Shown: positions 26,029-34,476 of the stretch, one piece after another | Layout of the letters: each line of letters opens with the position of its first letter | How positions within the stretch are numbered: position 1 is the stretch's first letter | NCBI RefSeq assembly: GCF_000315545.1 | Contig: NZ_JH992902.1 | Coordinates: forward strand, 469,280-533,279 | Origin: Selenomonas sp. F0473 | GTDB lineage: Bacteria; Bacillota; Negativicutes; Selenomonadales; Selenomonadaceae | DNA: 64,000 nucleotides | Reading direction: 5' to 3' | The notes under the pieces: generated by a model | What the model saw: only the letters and a program-made list of their open reading frames with translations | Databases searched by the model: none | What the model was told of the DNA's origin: nothing | Position numbers and translations under genes: made by a program

Positions 26029-26712
26029 TTACGCCGTCTTCGCGCCTTCTCTGCACCTGCGGCCTGCCTTGCGGAACGGACAGTTGCGGAACATGAGGCA
26101 GTGCTCGCAGTCGGGCGGCCGATGCGGCTGCGGCGTGCGCGCGATGCCCATAATCGCCGTCACGGATTTGCGCGGCACCATGATGGTCGTCGGCGTCAGC
26201 GAGACGCCGACGCGGCGTGTCATATCGAGCAGCGCAAAGAATTTTGGCTGCTCGGAGATGGGCAGGTCGCCGTAGCCGGGGCTGAATCGATCCGTCAGGT
26301 AACGCCCGCCCGCCTCAACCTCCGCGCGCATATCGCTCTCAAAATTATTGCAGATATTCTCAATCGCCGTGCTTGCGCACGCGTCCATAATGACCGCATC
26401 CGCCGCATTCGTGACCTCGCAGCGCATCATGAGGCGCTCGACCCCGGGGCCAAGCGTCGCGCCGAAAAGAACGGCCTCTTCGCACGGTGCGAGCATCGTC
26501 GGGATATCCTTACCCGCAAACGTGACGCCGAGCACGGCGCCGTCGACAAGAGGCGCCTGTCGGTACGTCAGGCGCGGCGTTGCCGCCTGCAGAACCTCGT
26601 CCGTACAGCGGCGCAGCTGCTTCGCGATATCTTCGGTCAGTTCCTGGCCGCGGAACCCGAGATACTTTAATATCTCGTTCATATTTAACGCCGTAAAGCG
26701 TGGTTCAAACAT
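26029..26712 (-). CDS. Stand-alone methionine synthase activation-domain protein with Cys cluster
   Basis: Protein of 227 residues resembling the MetH activation domain, which remethylates cob(II)alamin with S-adenosylmethionine. The R-x3-GY signature is R142-FSP-G146-Y147, in SPGYGDLPISEQPKF. The block VGVSLTPTTIMVPRKSVTAIMG is also typical. The C-terminus carries C202, C205, C211 and C220, a likely metal or Fe-S site absent from E. coli MetH. It is encoded directly before a MetH that lacks this domain, as in Thermotoga maritima. Start ATG follows AGGAG at 5 nt. Confidence 0.9.
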   Translation of the reverse strand: MFEPRFTALNMNEILKYLGFRGQELTEDIAKQLRRCTDEVLQAATPRLTYRQAPLVDGAVLGVTFAGKDIPTMLAPCEEAVLFGATLGPGVERLMMRCEVTNAADAVIMDACASTAIENICNNFESDMRAEVEAGGRYLTDRFSPGYGDLPISEQPKFFALLDMTRRVGVSLTPTTIMVPRKSVTAIMGIARTPQPHRPPDCEHCLMFRNCPFRKAGRRCREGAKTA

Positions 26713-26727
26713 AGGCGCTCCTAAAAT

Positions 26728-26756
26728 TTTCCCTCACAGATTTTTTATGGTATAAT
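26728..26756 (+). promoter_or_regulatory. Promoter of trpD (plus strand)
   Basis: TTTCCC (26728-26733), 17-nt spacer, TATAAT (26751-26756). The -35 is weak and the -10 is perfect. It overlaps the divergent promoter of the methionine operon. Confidence 0.6.
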
Positions 26757-26781
26757 ACGATACTGTATTTTATATGGTAAA
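26752..26781 (-). promoter_or_regulatory. Candidate promoter of the methionine operon
   Basis: Minus strand TTTACC (26781-26776), 18-nt spacer, TATTAT (26757-26752). The -10 shares five bases with the plus-strand -10. There is no SAM riboswitch or T-box in the roughly 40-nt leader. Confidence 0.5.
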
Positions 26782-26809
26782 CGATATTTTTTCAAGGAGC
26801 GGCAGCACA

Positions 26810-27829
26810 ATGATCAAAGAAGCAATTAAAAAAATTGTGGACAAAAAGGATCTCTACTACGACGAGGCGTATGCTGTGATGAACGAGATCATGTCGGGCG
26901 AGACGACGGCCGTCGAGAACGCCGCCTATCTCGCCGCGCTCTCCACGAAGAGCAGCGGCATGGAGACCATCGACGAGATCGCAGGCTCGGCGGCGGCCAT
27001 GCGCAGCCACGCCGAGCGCGTTATCCACGAGGGGATGGAGGTCATCGACATCGTCGGCACGGGCGGCGACCACTCGGGCAGCATCAACGTCTCGACGACG
27101 GCATCCTTCATCGCGGCGGCGGCAGGACTGAAGGTCTGCAAGCACGGCAACCGCGCCGCCTCGTCCAAATGCGGCACGGCAGACTGTCTCGAGGCGCTCG
27201 GCGTCAACATCGACCAGCCGCCCGAGAAGGTGCGCGAGGAACTGGAGCGTGTCGGCATCGCGTTCCTCTTTGCCCAGCGCTATCATCAGTCGATGAAGCA
27301 CGTCGGCGCCATCCGCCGCGAGCTCGGCATTCGGACGGTGTTCAACATCCTCGGCCCGCTCACGAACCCCTCACATCCCGAATGCATGCTCCTCGGCGTC
27401 TACGGCGACCATCTCCTGCGCCCCCTCGCGCGCGTGCTGCCGACGCTCGGTGTAAAACGGGCGCTCATTGTGCACGGCATGGACTGCATGGACGAGATCT
27501 CCATCGGCGCGCCGACAAAGATCCGCGAGATCGTGGACGGCCGTGAGAATGCCTACGAGATCAGCCCCGCCGACTTTGGGATTCCCATTGCAGACAAAGA
27601 GGCCGTTCGCGGCGGTTCGCCGGAGGAAAACGCCGCCGTGACGCGCGGCATTCTCTCGGGAGAGATCACAGACGCGCGCGCGGACGTCTGCCTCCTCAAC
27701 GCGGGAGCCGCTATCTACATCTACGGCACGGCCCCTTCCATCGCCGCAGGCATCGACGCGGCGCGCCGGACGATTGCGGACGGCAGCGCACTGCGCAAAC
27801 TCGATGACTTTATCAAAATCTCTCAATAA
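26810..27829 (+). CDS. trpD: Anthranilate phosphoribosyltransferase
   Basis: Second step of tryptophan synthesis: transfer of phosphoribose to anthranilate. The 339-residue protein has the PRPP-binding motif [12 protein letters not shown] near residue 80, [21 protein letters not shown] near 110, and a normal C-terminus. Start ATG at 26810 follows AAGGAG; an upstream in-frame ATG lies within the promoter. No other trp gene is nearby. It is followed 21 nt later by a symporter gene, an unusual partner, so it may be a stand-alone copy or a paralogue. Confidence 0.92.
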   Translation: MIKEAIKKIVDKKDLYYDEAYAVMNEIMSGETTAVENAAYLAALSTKSSGMETIDEIAGSAAAMRSHAERVIHEGMEVIDIVGTGGDHSGSINVSTTASFIAAAAGLKVCKHGNRAASSKCGTADCLEALGVNIDQPPEKVREELERVGIAFLFAQRYHQSMKHVGAIRRELGIRTVFNILGPLTNPSHPECMLLGVYGDHLLRPLARVLPTLGVKRALIVHGMDCMDEISIGAPTKIREIVDGRENAYEISPADFGIPIADKEAVRGGSPEENAAVTRGILSGEITDARADVCLLNAGAAIYIYGTAPSIAAGIDAARRTIADGSALRKLDDFIKISQ

Positions 27830-27850
27830 AGAATAAGGGGTCTTTCATCC

Positions 27851-28789
27851 ATGCAGTTTTTAGAACAGCTCAGCATTTTCGTTTCCCGATTCATGGCGTT
27901 CTTCGTTATCCTCATCGCGGCCGTTTCCCTCTTCCAGCCGTGGACGTTCCTATGGACGGTGCCTTATATTACCATTTTACTCGGTATTGTTATGTTCGGC
28001 ATGGGCATGACGCTCCGTTTTGAGGATTTCAAGCTCGTCTTGCAGCGCCCGAAAGACATCCTCATCGGCACCGTCGCCCAGTTCGGCATCATGCCGCTCC
28101 TCGCGTGGCTCCTCGCGCACGCATTCTCCCTGCCGCCGGAGCTTGCCGCGGGCGTCATCCTCGTCGGCACCTGCCCGGGCGGTACCTCGTCGAACGTCAT
28201 GACATACCTCGCGCGCGGCGACGTCGCCCTCTCCGTCTCCATGACGATGGCGTCGACGATTCTCGCGCCGTTCTTGACGCCGCTCCTCACTCTTTGGCTC
28301 GCGGGTCAGTGGATTGACATCCCCGCGGGCAAGATGATGGTTTCCATCGCGCAGGTCGTCATTGCGCCGATTGTCCTCGGCCTGCTCATCAACCGTTTCT
28401 TCGAGAAACCCGTACAAAAAGCGGTCAAAGTACTCCCGCTCATCTCCGTCGTCGCCATCGTGCTCATCGTCGGCGGCGTCGTCTCGGCGAACGCGGGGCG
28501 TATCATGGAGACGGGCGCGCTCATCATGCTCGTCGTCATATGCCACAACCTCCTCGGCTACGCGCTCGGCTTTACCGTGGCAAAGGCGCTACATATGGAC
28601 ATCGCAAAGGTCAAGGCCGTCTCCATCGAGGTCGGCATGCAGAACTCGGGGCTCGCCGCCTCCCTCGCCCTGCTGCACTTCGGCGCGGCCGCTGCGATCC
28701 CCGGCGCGCTCTTCAGCGTGTGGCACAATATTTCAGGTTCGCTTGCGGCAAATTATCTCTCAAGCAGGATGAGAAAACATTCCCACTGA
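27851..28789 (+). CDS. Bile acid:sodium symporter (BASS) family transporter
   Basis: Membrane transporter of 312 residues with about nine to ten hydrophobic segments. The family blocks GMGMTLRFEDFK (about 55-66) and VGTCPGGTSSNVMTYLARGDVALSV (about 107-131) form the sodium-site crossover region. The C-terminal half includes EVGMQNSGLAASLALLHFG. Bacterial members move many organic anions, so the substrate is unknown. It is in an apparent operon with trpD, which hints at an aromatic or pantoate-like acid, but this is speculative. Confidence 0.9.
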   Translation: MQFLEQLSIFVSRFMAFFVILIAAVSLFQPWTFLWTVPYITILLGIVMFGMGMTLRFEDFKLVLQRPKDILIGTVAQFGIMPLLAWLLAHAFSLPPELAAGVILVGTCPGGTSSNVMTYLARGDVALSVSMTMASTILAPFLTPLLTLWLAGQWIDIPAGKMMVSIAQVVIAPIVLGLLINRFFEKPVQKAVKVLPLISVVAIVLIVGGVVSANAGRIMETGALIMLVVICHNLLGYALGFTVAKALHMDIAKVKAVSIEVGMQNSGLAASLALLHFGAAAAIPGALFSVWHNISGSLAANYLSSRMRKHSH

Positions 28790-28805
28790 GAAATTATACG
28801 GACGC

Positions 28806-28843
28806 AAAAGGGGCTGACTGTGAAAATCACAGTCAGCCCCTTG
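28806..28843. terminator. Bidirectional terminator between the symporter and frdB
   Basis: Perfect stem GGGGCTGACTGTGA-AAA-TCACAGTCAGCCCC with A/T tails on both sides. It serves the plus-strand trpD-symporter operon and the minus-strand fumarate reductase operon, which converge here. Confidence 0.92.
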
Positions 28844-28861
28844 TTTGTATGCGACGATCTA

Positions 28862-29614
28862 TCAGTGGTTGAACATGTTCCGCAGCGCCTGCTTGTTGAC
28901 CTCGCGGTTGAGCTGCGCGAGATGCTGCGTGAGCTTGATGCCCTTCGGGCAGACGCGCTCACAGTTCTGGCTGTTGCCGCAGCTCGTGATGCCGCCTTTC
29001 TCCATCAGCGCGTTGAGGCGTGTCGGCGCATCGAATTTTCCAAGCGGATGGAGGTTAAAGAGCAGGGTCTGCGCCGTCGGCGCGGGTCCGATGAAGTCGG
29101 ACTGCGGACCGACGTTCGGGCACGCCTCGAGGCAGCATCCGCAGGTCATGCAGTGCGACAGTTCGTAGCAAGTCTCCGCGGTATATGGATTCTGAATCGG
29201 CGCATCCTTGACATCCCATGTGCCGTCGACCTCGATCCAACCGTGGATACGTTTGAGGCTCTCGAACATGACCGTTCGGTCGATGAGCAGGTCGCGAATG
29301 ACCGGGAACGTGCGCGCGGGCTGGAGCCGGATCGGCTGGGAAAGATTGTCCACCAGCGCGCAGCATGCCTGCTGCGCCTTTCCGTTAATGACCATCATGC
29401 ACGCGCCGCAGACCTTCTCGAGACAGTTGCACTCCCAAACCGGGGGCGGCACGCGCTTGCCGTCAACCGTCACGGGATTCTTCTGAATCTCCATGAGCGC
29501 CGCAACGACGTTCAGGCCGAGCCGGTAGTCGACTTCAAATTCCTGCGTATAGGGCTTTTCCATAGGGCCGTCCTGCCGCTCGATGATAAAACGTACTTTT
29601 TTCTGTTCTGCCAT
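28862..29614 (-). CDS. frdB: Fumarate reductase / succinate dehydrogenase iron-sulfur subunit
   Basis: Iron-sulfur subunit (250 residues) linking the flavoprotein to the membrane quinol site. The [2Fe-2S] ligands are in CNCLEKVCGACMM near residue 62. The [4Fe-4S] ligands are in CMTCGCCLEACP near residue 155. The [3Fe-4S] region is around CGNSQNCERVCP near residue 212. It is the last gene of the frdCAB order (transcribed C, A, B). In an anaerobe it probably works in the fumarate-reducing direction; sequence alone cannot separate the two activities. Confidence 0.95.
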   Translation of the reverse strand: MAEQKKVRFIIERQDGPMEKPYTQEFEVDYRLGLNVVAALMEIQKNPVTVDGKRVPPPVWECNCLEKVCGACMMVINGKAQQACCALVDNLSQPIRLQPARTFPVIRDLLIDRTVMFESLKRIHGWIEVDGTWDVKDAPIQNPYTAETCYELSHCMTCGCCLEACPNVGPQSDFIGPAPTAQTLLFNLHPLGKFDAPTRLNALMEKGGITSCGNSQNCERVCPKGIKLTQHLAQLNREVNKQALRNMFNH

Positions 29615-29629
29615 GGCTTCTGTCCTCCC

Positions 29630-31441
29630 CTACTCTTTTTTCGCAACGGCGTAGTTGCGGGCACGCGCCTTGATGAGCGAATGCTCGAAATCCATATAGC
29701 TGATGATCGGTTCCTCGGTCTTCGGATCGTAGTCCACGATGGAGGTCTTCATGAACCGCTCGTCGTCGCGTCCGTAGAACATGAGCTCGCCGTCCTCATC
29801 CGTCATGCGTTCGCCCTTGTCGTCGAGCAGTATCTTCGCGTGTGCGCCGCGGCTTTCGTCACGGCAGCGTGCCGCTTTCGTGACGGCCATGGCGTAAAGA
29901 ATCATATTGCGAAGCTGACGGACGAACATGACTTCCTGGTTCGCCCACACGCCGCGGTCTGTTACGCCGATGTCGTCCCAGCGCTTCAGGATCTCTTTGA
30001 GCTTTTCAAGGCAGATATCGAGCCCCTTGTTGTCGCGCTCGATGGACACGTAGTCGTACATAATCTCGCCCATCTCCTGATGGAGCTTATGCGCGTTCTC
30101 GGGGCCGTCCATATTGCGGATCCGATCAAACTCTTCGACGGCTTCCTTGCGCGCCGCCTCCATCTCATCCTCGGTGAGCGCCGTGCCGAGCTCGCCGCTG
30201 CGCGCCCAGCGCAGTGCCTCGGGACCCGCGATATAGCCCGAATACGCCGCCGAGAGCAGCGAATTCGCGCCGAGCCGGTTGGCCCCGTGATACTGATGAT
30301 CGCACTCGCCCGCCGCCATGAGCCCGGGGATATTCGTATGATGGTTGCGGTCGACCCAAATGCCGCCCATCGAATAGTGCACGGACGGGAAGATCTCCAT
30401 CGGCACCTTGCGCGGATCCTGACCGACGAACTCGGAGTACATCTCGAGGATGCCGCCGAGCTTGTGCTCGAGATAGTCTGCGGGAATATGCGAGAGATCG
30501 AGGTAAACGCGGCGTTCGTTGTTGATGCCGAGCCCCATATGGACGCAGACCTTAAAGATCGCGCGGGACGCGACGTCACGCGGCACGAGGTTACCGTAGG
30601 CCGGATACATCTCCTCGAGGAAGTACCACGGCTTGCCGTCCTTATACGTCCAAATACGTCCGCCCTCGCCGCGGCACGCCTCGGACATCAGACGGTTCTT
30701 ATCCGATCCGGGAATCGCCGTCGGGTGAATCTGGATGAACTCGGGATTGCCAATATGCGCGCCCTGCTGATACGCCGAGGATACCGCCGAACCGTTGCAG
30801 ATCGTCGACGCCGTGCATCGGCCGAACACCTGCCCGGGGCCGCCGGTCGCAAGCATGACGACGTCCGCCGGGAACGACCGGATCTCGTTCGAGTTCATGT
30901 TCTGCGCGACGATGCCGCGGACGATGCCGTCCTTGTTCTTGATCGCGCGGATGTATTCCCAGAACTCATATTTTTTGACTTTCCCTTTAACCTCCCACCG
31001 GCGCACCTGCTCGTCCAGCGCGTAGAGAAGCTGCTGACCGGTCGTCGAGCCCGCGAACACCGTGCGCTTATTCTTCTGTCCGCCGAAATTACGCAAATCA
31101 AGCACGCCCTCGGACGTGCGCGTAAAGGGAACGCCCATGCGGTCGAACATCTTGACGAGGTGCGGCGCCGCCTCGACCATGCCCTTCACGGCAAGCTGAT
31201 CCGCGAGGAAGTCGCCGCCGTAAACCGTATCGTCGAAATGCTCGTAGACGCTGTCGTGCTCGCCCTTCGTATCCATACAGGCGTTCATGCCGCCCTGCGC
31301 GCAGAGCGAGTGCGACCGCTTGACCGGGCAGTAGGAAAAGAGATCGACTGTGCCGCCGCCTTCGCAGACCTTCATCGCCGCGAGGAGACCGGCGAGGCCG
31401 CCGCCGACGATGATTACCTTATTTTCCGGTACTTTAGCCAT
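29630..31441 (-). CDS. frdA: Fumarate reductase / succinate dehydrogenase flavoprotein subunit
   Basis: Catalytic flavoprotein, 603 residues. The FAD-binding motif VIIVGGGLAGLLAAM is near the N-terminus. The covalent-FAD His lies in RSHSLCAQGGMNA (about residue 44). The active-site region RLMSEACRGEGGRI is near 258, and GGIWVDRNHHTNIPGLMAAGE follows near 360. Size and order match the Wolinella/B. subtilis three-subunit type. It lies 15 nt before frdB and 24 nt after frdC. Confidence 0.96.
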   Translation of the reverse strand: MAKVPENKVIIVGGGLAGLLAAMKVCEGGGTVDLFSYCPVKRSHSLCAQGGMNACMDTKGEHDSVYEHFDDTVYGGDFLADQLAVKGMVEAAPHLVKMFDRMGVPFTRTSEGVLDLRNFGGQKNKRTVFAGSTTGQQLLYALDEQVRRWEVKGKVKKYEFWEYIRAIKNKDGIVRGIVAQNMNSNEIRSFPADVVMLATGGPGQVFGRCTASTICNGSAVSSAYQQGAHIGNPEFIQIHPTAIPGSDKNRLMSEACRGEGGRIWTYKDGKPWYFLEEMYPAYGNLVPRDVASRAIFKVCVHMGLGINNERRVYLDLSHIPADYLEHKLGGILEMYSEFVGQDPRKVPMEIFPSVHYSMGGIWVDRNHHTNIPGLMAAGECDHQYHGANRLGANSLLSAAYSGYIAGPEALRWARSGELGTALTEDEMEAARKEAVEEFDRIRNMDGPENAHKLHQEMGEIMYDYVSIERDNKGLDICLEKLKEILKRWDDIGVTDRGVWANQEVMFVRQLRNMILYAMAVTKAARCRDESRGAHAKILLDDKGERMTDEDGELMFYGRDDERFMKTSIVDYDPKTEEPIISYMDFEHSLIKARARNYAVAKKE

Positions 31442-31465
31442 TATTACTCTCCTTTGCTGCGATTT

Positions 31466-32098
31466 TTACATGAAATAGCTGCCCATGAAGGCGAGCGTAA
31501 CGAGGCTCATCAGGGTGCAGAGGCTCATCGCCATCGCGTTGATGACCGTCTGTGCGCGCGGTCCTTTGGCGATGCCCCACGTCATGCAGAACGTCGAGAT
31601 ACCGTTGCAGAAGTGGAAAATCGCGGCGATCATGCCGAGGGTGTAGAGCACCGTGTGGAGGATGGCATAATCGCCTGTGACGAAGTAGCTATAAAGGAGA
31701 TCATAATTGATATGCGTCCCCATAATGCCCTTCTCCCAAATGCGCATATAGCCGACATGCCAGATGAGGAACGGAATGAGGATCCATGCGGTGTAGCGCT
31801 GCACGGCGAACTGCCAGTTGCGGACATAGCCATAATTGCTCGGATTATTTTTCGCCTGTGCCGCAATGTAAATGCCATAGATCGCGTGAAAGAGAATGGG
31901 CAGCGCGATGGCAAATATCTCAAGCCCGTAAAAGAGCGGACGCGGGATGAGATCCATCATGGCCAGCGCATCGTTAAACGCCTTCGCCCCGCCGAGCACT
32001 GTCGAGTTCGTAAATACGTGCTCGAAGAGGAACACGCCGACGACGACAAGACCGACCAATGAATGCAGCCGCCGCATGTAAAAGGTTGTGTGGAACAT
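31466..32098 (-). CDS. frdC: Cytochrome b subunit of fumarate reductase / succinate dehydrogenase
   Basis: Membrane anchor of 210 residues with five hydrophobic helices, of the single-polypeptide di-haem b558 type. Candidate haem ligands are His residues in MRRLHSLVG, FLFEHVFTNS, ILFHAIYGI, LIWHVGYM and IFHFCNG, spread over the helices. It oxidises or reduces menaquinone. It is first of the frdCAB genes, with AGGAGG before the ATG. The di-haem type lets menaquinol drive or be driven by the membrane potential. Confidence 0.93.
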   Translation of the reverse strand: MFHTTFYMRRLHSLVGLVVVGVFLFEHVFTNSTVLGGAKAFNDALAMMDLIPRPLFYGLEIFAIALPILFHAIYGIYIAAQAKNNPSNYGYVRNWQFAVQRYTAWILIPFLIWHVGYMRIWEKGIMGTHINYDLLYSYFVTGDYAILHTVLYTLGMIAAIFHFCNGISTFCMTWGIAKGPRAQTVINAMAMSLCTLMSLVTLAFMGSYFM

Positions 32099-32182
32099 GT
32101 CATACCTCCTAAATATATAAACCCAAATGATTTGTCATGCGCCAAACCATCCCCATAAACTTAAGCCGCAGAAGTATAAGAA

Positions 32183-32196
32183 CCGCCAATAGGCGG
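32183..32196 (-). terminator. Weak hairpin between fumarase and frdC
   Basis: Minus strand CCGCC-TATT-GGCGG with tail TTCTTATACTT, immediately after the fumarase beta stop. It could partly separate the fum and frd transcripts; the 101-nt gap holds no clear new promoter. Confidence 0.4.
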
Positions 32197-32199
32197 GCG

Positions 32200-32757
32200 T
32201 TATTCCTTGCGATAGGGTTTCTGTCCGATCTCGTAGAAATCGTTGCCCTCGGAATCGATGACCACAATGCATGGGAAATCCTCGACCGTCAGTTTTGCGA
32301 CGGCCTCGGGTCCGAGCTCCGGATAGCCGACGACTTCGTACTTTTTCACCGATTTTGCGATGAGCGCGGCGGCGCCTCCAACCGCTGCAAAGTAGGTGAC
32401 GCCGTTTTTCTTCATTGACTCCACGACTTCCTTCGAGCGCGAGCCCTTGCCGACCATCCCCTTGATGCCCTGCGCGAGCATCGTCGGCGTGTAGGCGTCC
32501 ATGCGGCCGGAGGTCGTCGGTCCGCAGGATCCGATCGGATCGCCCGGCTTTGCGGGGGTAGGACCGAGGTAGTAGACGATCTGATCGTGCCAGTCGACCG
32601 GCAGCGGCTCTCCCTTTGCGAGCGCTTCGGTCATCGCCTTATGCGCCGCGTCGCGGGCGCTGATGATCGTTCCGGTGATGAGCACGCTGTCCCCCGCCTT
32701 CAGCCTGCGGGACATCTCCTCGGTAAACGGCGTGGTAATGCGAATACTTTCGGCCAT
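32200..32757 (-). CDS. fumB: Class I fumarate hydratase, beta subunit
   Basis: C-terminal subunit of the oxygen-sensitive [4Fe-4S] fumarase (two-gene form), 185 residues. Family blocks are VLITGTIISARDAAHK near residue 30 and GSCGPTTSGRMDAYTP near 77. It starts at ATG 32757 with GGGAGGA upstream. With the alpha subunit 39 nt upstream it converts malate to fumarate, the substrate of the reductase encoded next. A tartrate dehydratase role is possible for this family but less likely in this context. Confidence 0.92.
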   Translation of the reverse strand: MAESIRITTPFTEEMSRRLKAGDSVLITGTIISARDAAHKAMTEALAKGEPLPVDWHDQIVYYLGPTPAKPGDPIGSCGPTTSGRMDAYTPTMLAQGIKGMVGKGSRSKEVVESMKKNGVTYFAAVGGAAALIAKSVKKYEVVGYPELGPEAVAKLTVEDFPCIVVIDSEGNDFYEIGQKPYRKE

Positions 32758-32796
32758 TGCGCATTCCTCCCTATTATAATACACAGAAAAAGGCGA

Positions 32797-33639
32797 TTAC
32801 AGCACACGATGCGCATGCCGGAGCGCATGACAACAAATTGTGACCGCGACGGGGACTCCCGCGATATGCGTGGCACCCCACTCGATATTAACGGCAAGCA
32901 CCGTCGTCGTCCCTCCGAGCTGCGGGCCGATGCCCGTCTTGTTGATCTCCTCGAGGAGCTCATTCTCGAGTTTGGCGTACTCGGGCATCGGGTGGCGCTC
33001 GTCGATGGAACGCGTCAGCGCTTTCTTCGAGAGCAGCGCCGCCTGATCCATCGTGCCGCCAATCCCGATGCCGACCACCATCGGCGGACACGGATTGGGA
33101 CCCGCGTGGCGGATAATGTCCATGACCGCCTTCTTCACGCCCTCGACGCCGTCTGCAGGCACGAGCATCTTCACGCCGGACTTATTCTCCGAACCAAAGC
33201 CCTTCGGCGCGATTGTGATGTCGATCTTGTCGCCCTTGACGATCTTCGTATAGATGACGCCGGGCGTATTGTTCTGCGTATTCTTTCGGTTAAAGAGAGG
33301 CTCCGCGACGACGGATTTGCGCAGGTATCCGTCCGTATAGCCTTTGGCGATCCCCTCGTTGATCGCGTCCTCAAGCAAACCGTCCGTGATGTGGAGATCC
33401 TGCCCGATCTCTGCAAACACGATGGTCATGCCCGTATCCTGACAGTACGGGCGGTCCTCCGCGCGCGCGATCTCCGCGTTGCTGATAATCTGATCGAGGA
33501 CAACCTTCCCTACGGGCGACTCCTCCGTTGCTCTCCCCTTCTTGAGCCCCTCGTACACATCGTTTGGGAGGTAATACGCCGCTTCCATACACATCTCGGC
33601 GACGTTCTCCGTGATTTCTTTTGCGTTTAGCTCTCGCAA
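32797..33639 (-). CDS. fumA: Class I fumarate hydratase, alpha subunit
   Basis: N-terminal/catalytic subunit of two-gene class I fumarase, 280 residues. Cluster-ligand cysteines are in RPYCQDTGMTIVF near residue 65 and NPCPPMVVGIGIGGTMDQAA near 185. The substrate-binding KALTRSIDERHP follows. Translation starts at TTG 33639 with GGAGGG 6 nt upstream. It is the first gene of the fumarase-fumarate reductase group, behind a good promoter. Confidence 0.94.
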   Translation of the reverse strand: MRELNAKEITENVAEMCMEAAYYLPNDVYEGLKKGRATEESPVGKVVLDQIISNAEIARAEDRPYCQDTGMTIVFAEIGQDLHITDGLLEDAINEGIAKGYTDGYLRKSVVAEPLFNRKNTQNNTPGVIYTKIVKGDKIDITIAPKGFGSENKSGVKMLVPADGVEGVKKAVMDIIRHAGPNPCPPMVVGIGIGGTMDQAALLSKKALTRSIDERHPMPEYAKLENELLEEINKTGIGPQLGGTTTVLAVNIEWGATHIAGVPVAVTICCHALRHAHRVL

Positions 33640-33682
33640 AATAATCCCTCCTATAAATATAACTTATACACAGGTTAAGTAG

Positions 33683-33711
33683 ACTATATCACATTTTTTT
33701 CAGGCTTTCAA
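33683..33711 (-). promoter_or_regulatory. Promoter of fumAB(-frdCAB)
   Basis: Minus strand TTGAAA (33711-33706), 17-nt spacer ending TGA, TATAGT (33688-33683). This leaves a leader of about 37 nt to the TTG start. Confidence 0.75.
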
Positions 33712-33827
33712 GGCTTTGAAAATCCGCGCCGACGCTTGAGAAAAGTGAATCTCATTCAATTTATGAGAGAGAACTCCGACAAAAATCAATTATGCATTTC
33801 ATTATTATTCTTTATTTCTATTGCTCA

Positions 33828-33868
33828 TAAAAATAGCAATCGATAAATAAGTTTTTATCGATTGCTAT
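33828..33868 (-). terminator. Terminator of the phosphodiesterase gene
   Basis: Perfect 15-bp inverted repeat ATAGCAATCGATAAA / TTTATCGATTGCTAT at 33833-33868 with a 6-nt loop. On the minus strand it is followed by TTTTTATG. It is unusually AT-rich for this genome. It lies about 70 nt after the upstream gene's stop (33940). Confidence 0.65.
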
Positions 33869-33939
33869 GTGTTTTAAATTACATATAGAAAGTTTATATC
33901 TTATCATCCGTATTTTATACAAAAAGCAACTTAAATTTT

Positions 33940-34425
33940 TTATCCTATACGAATGAGTTTCACGCGCGGTGCGGCGCCTTCTTCTAAATCCAACAGCATG
34001 AAAGAGCCGCGCCGCTCGTCACGCGGCCGCGCAATGCTGCCGGGGTTGAGTACGGTCACGCCGCCCCGCTCTTCGCGGGCGATATGCGTATGCCCGTAGA
34101 CCGCGATATCCGCGCCCGCCTCCCGCGCCGCGGCAACAAGCCGCTCTGTTCCAAACTCTACGCGAAAGAGATGTCCGTGTGCCAAAAAGATGCGATGTCC
34201 CCCCACATCCGCGGAGGTTTCGTGATAGACGCCGTCCTCGTCGTAATCGCAATTGCCAAGGACGCATACGACCGTTTTCTCTGTCAATAGACGCAGCGTC
34301 TCCGCATCCGCCGCATGGTCGCCCGCGTGCAACCAGAGTTCCGCATCCGCTGCGCCCGGCACGGCAAGCATGTCCTCAAAAACACGCACATCGCCGTGGC
34401 TGTCGCTGACAATGCCGATTCTCAT
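33940..34425 (-). CDS. YfcE/MJ0936-type metallophosphodiesterase
   Basis: Small calcineurin-like phosphoesterase, 161 residues. Metal-ligand motifs are GIVSDSHGD (about residues 4-12), HAGDHA, LGNCDYD, AHGHLF and GHTHIA. This is the full set for the YfcE family. Known members hydrolyse phosphodiesters in vitro; the natural substrate is unclear. ATG at 34425 has GGGGAGG upstream. It lies 51 nt after rdgB and probably ends the rph-rdgB transcript. Confidence 0.92.
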   Translation of the reverse strand: MRIGIVSDSHGDVRVFEDMLAVPGAADAELWLHAGDHAADAETLRLLTEKTVVCVLGNCDYDEDGVYHETSADVGGHRIFLAHGHLFRVEFGTERLVAAAREAGADIAVYGHTHIAREERGGVTVLNPGSIARPRDERRGSFMLLDLEEGAAPRVKLIRIG

Positions 34426-34476
34426 TGTATCCTCCCCCGTCTGCATCCCGATACGGCACGGCCTTTCCCTATAATG

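Larger units (their letters stand above)
33640..33939. other. AT-rich intergenic region with promoter and terminator
   Basis: Three hundred bases without a gene. At one end is the fum promoter (33683-33711), at the other the terminator of the phosphodiesterase gene (33828-33868). The rest is markedly AT-rich compared with its GC-rich neighbours and shows no open frame, repeat family or RNA that I recognise. Confidence 0.6.

Noticed and set aside
26682-26809. SAM riboswitch or T-box before the methionine operon
   Set aside because: The leader is only about 40 nt and shows none of the conserved elements.
28820-32062. Very long plus-strand open frame (1080 codons)
   Set aside because: It is antisense to frdB, frdA and frdC, which have full family motifs. 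Long antisense frames are expected from the GC-rich codon use; the translation is rich in His, Arg and Asp with no domain.
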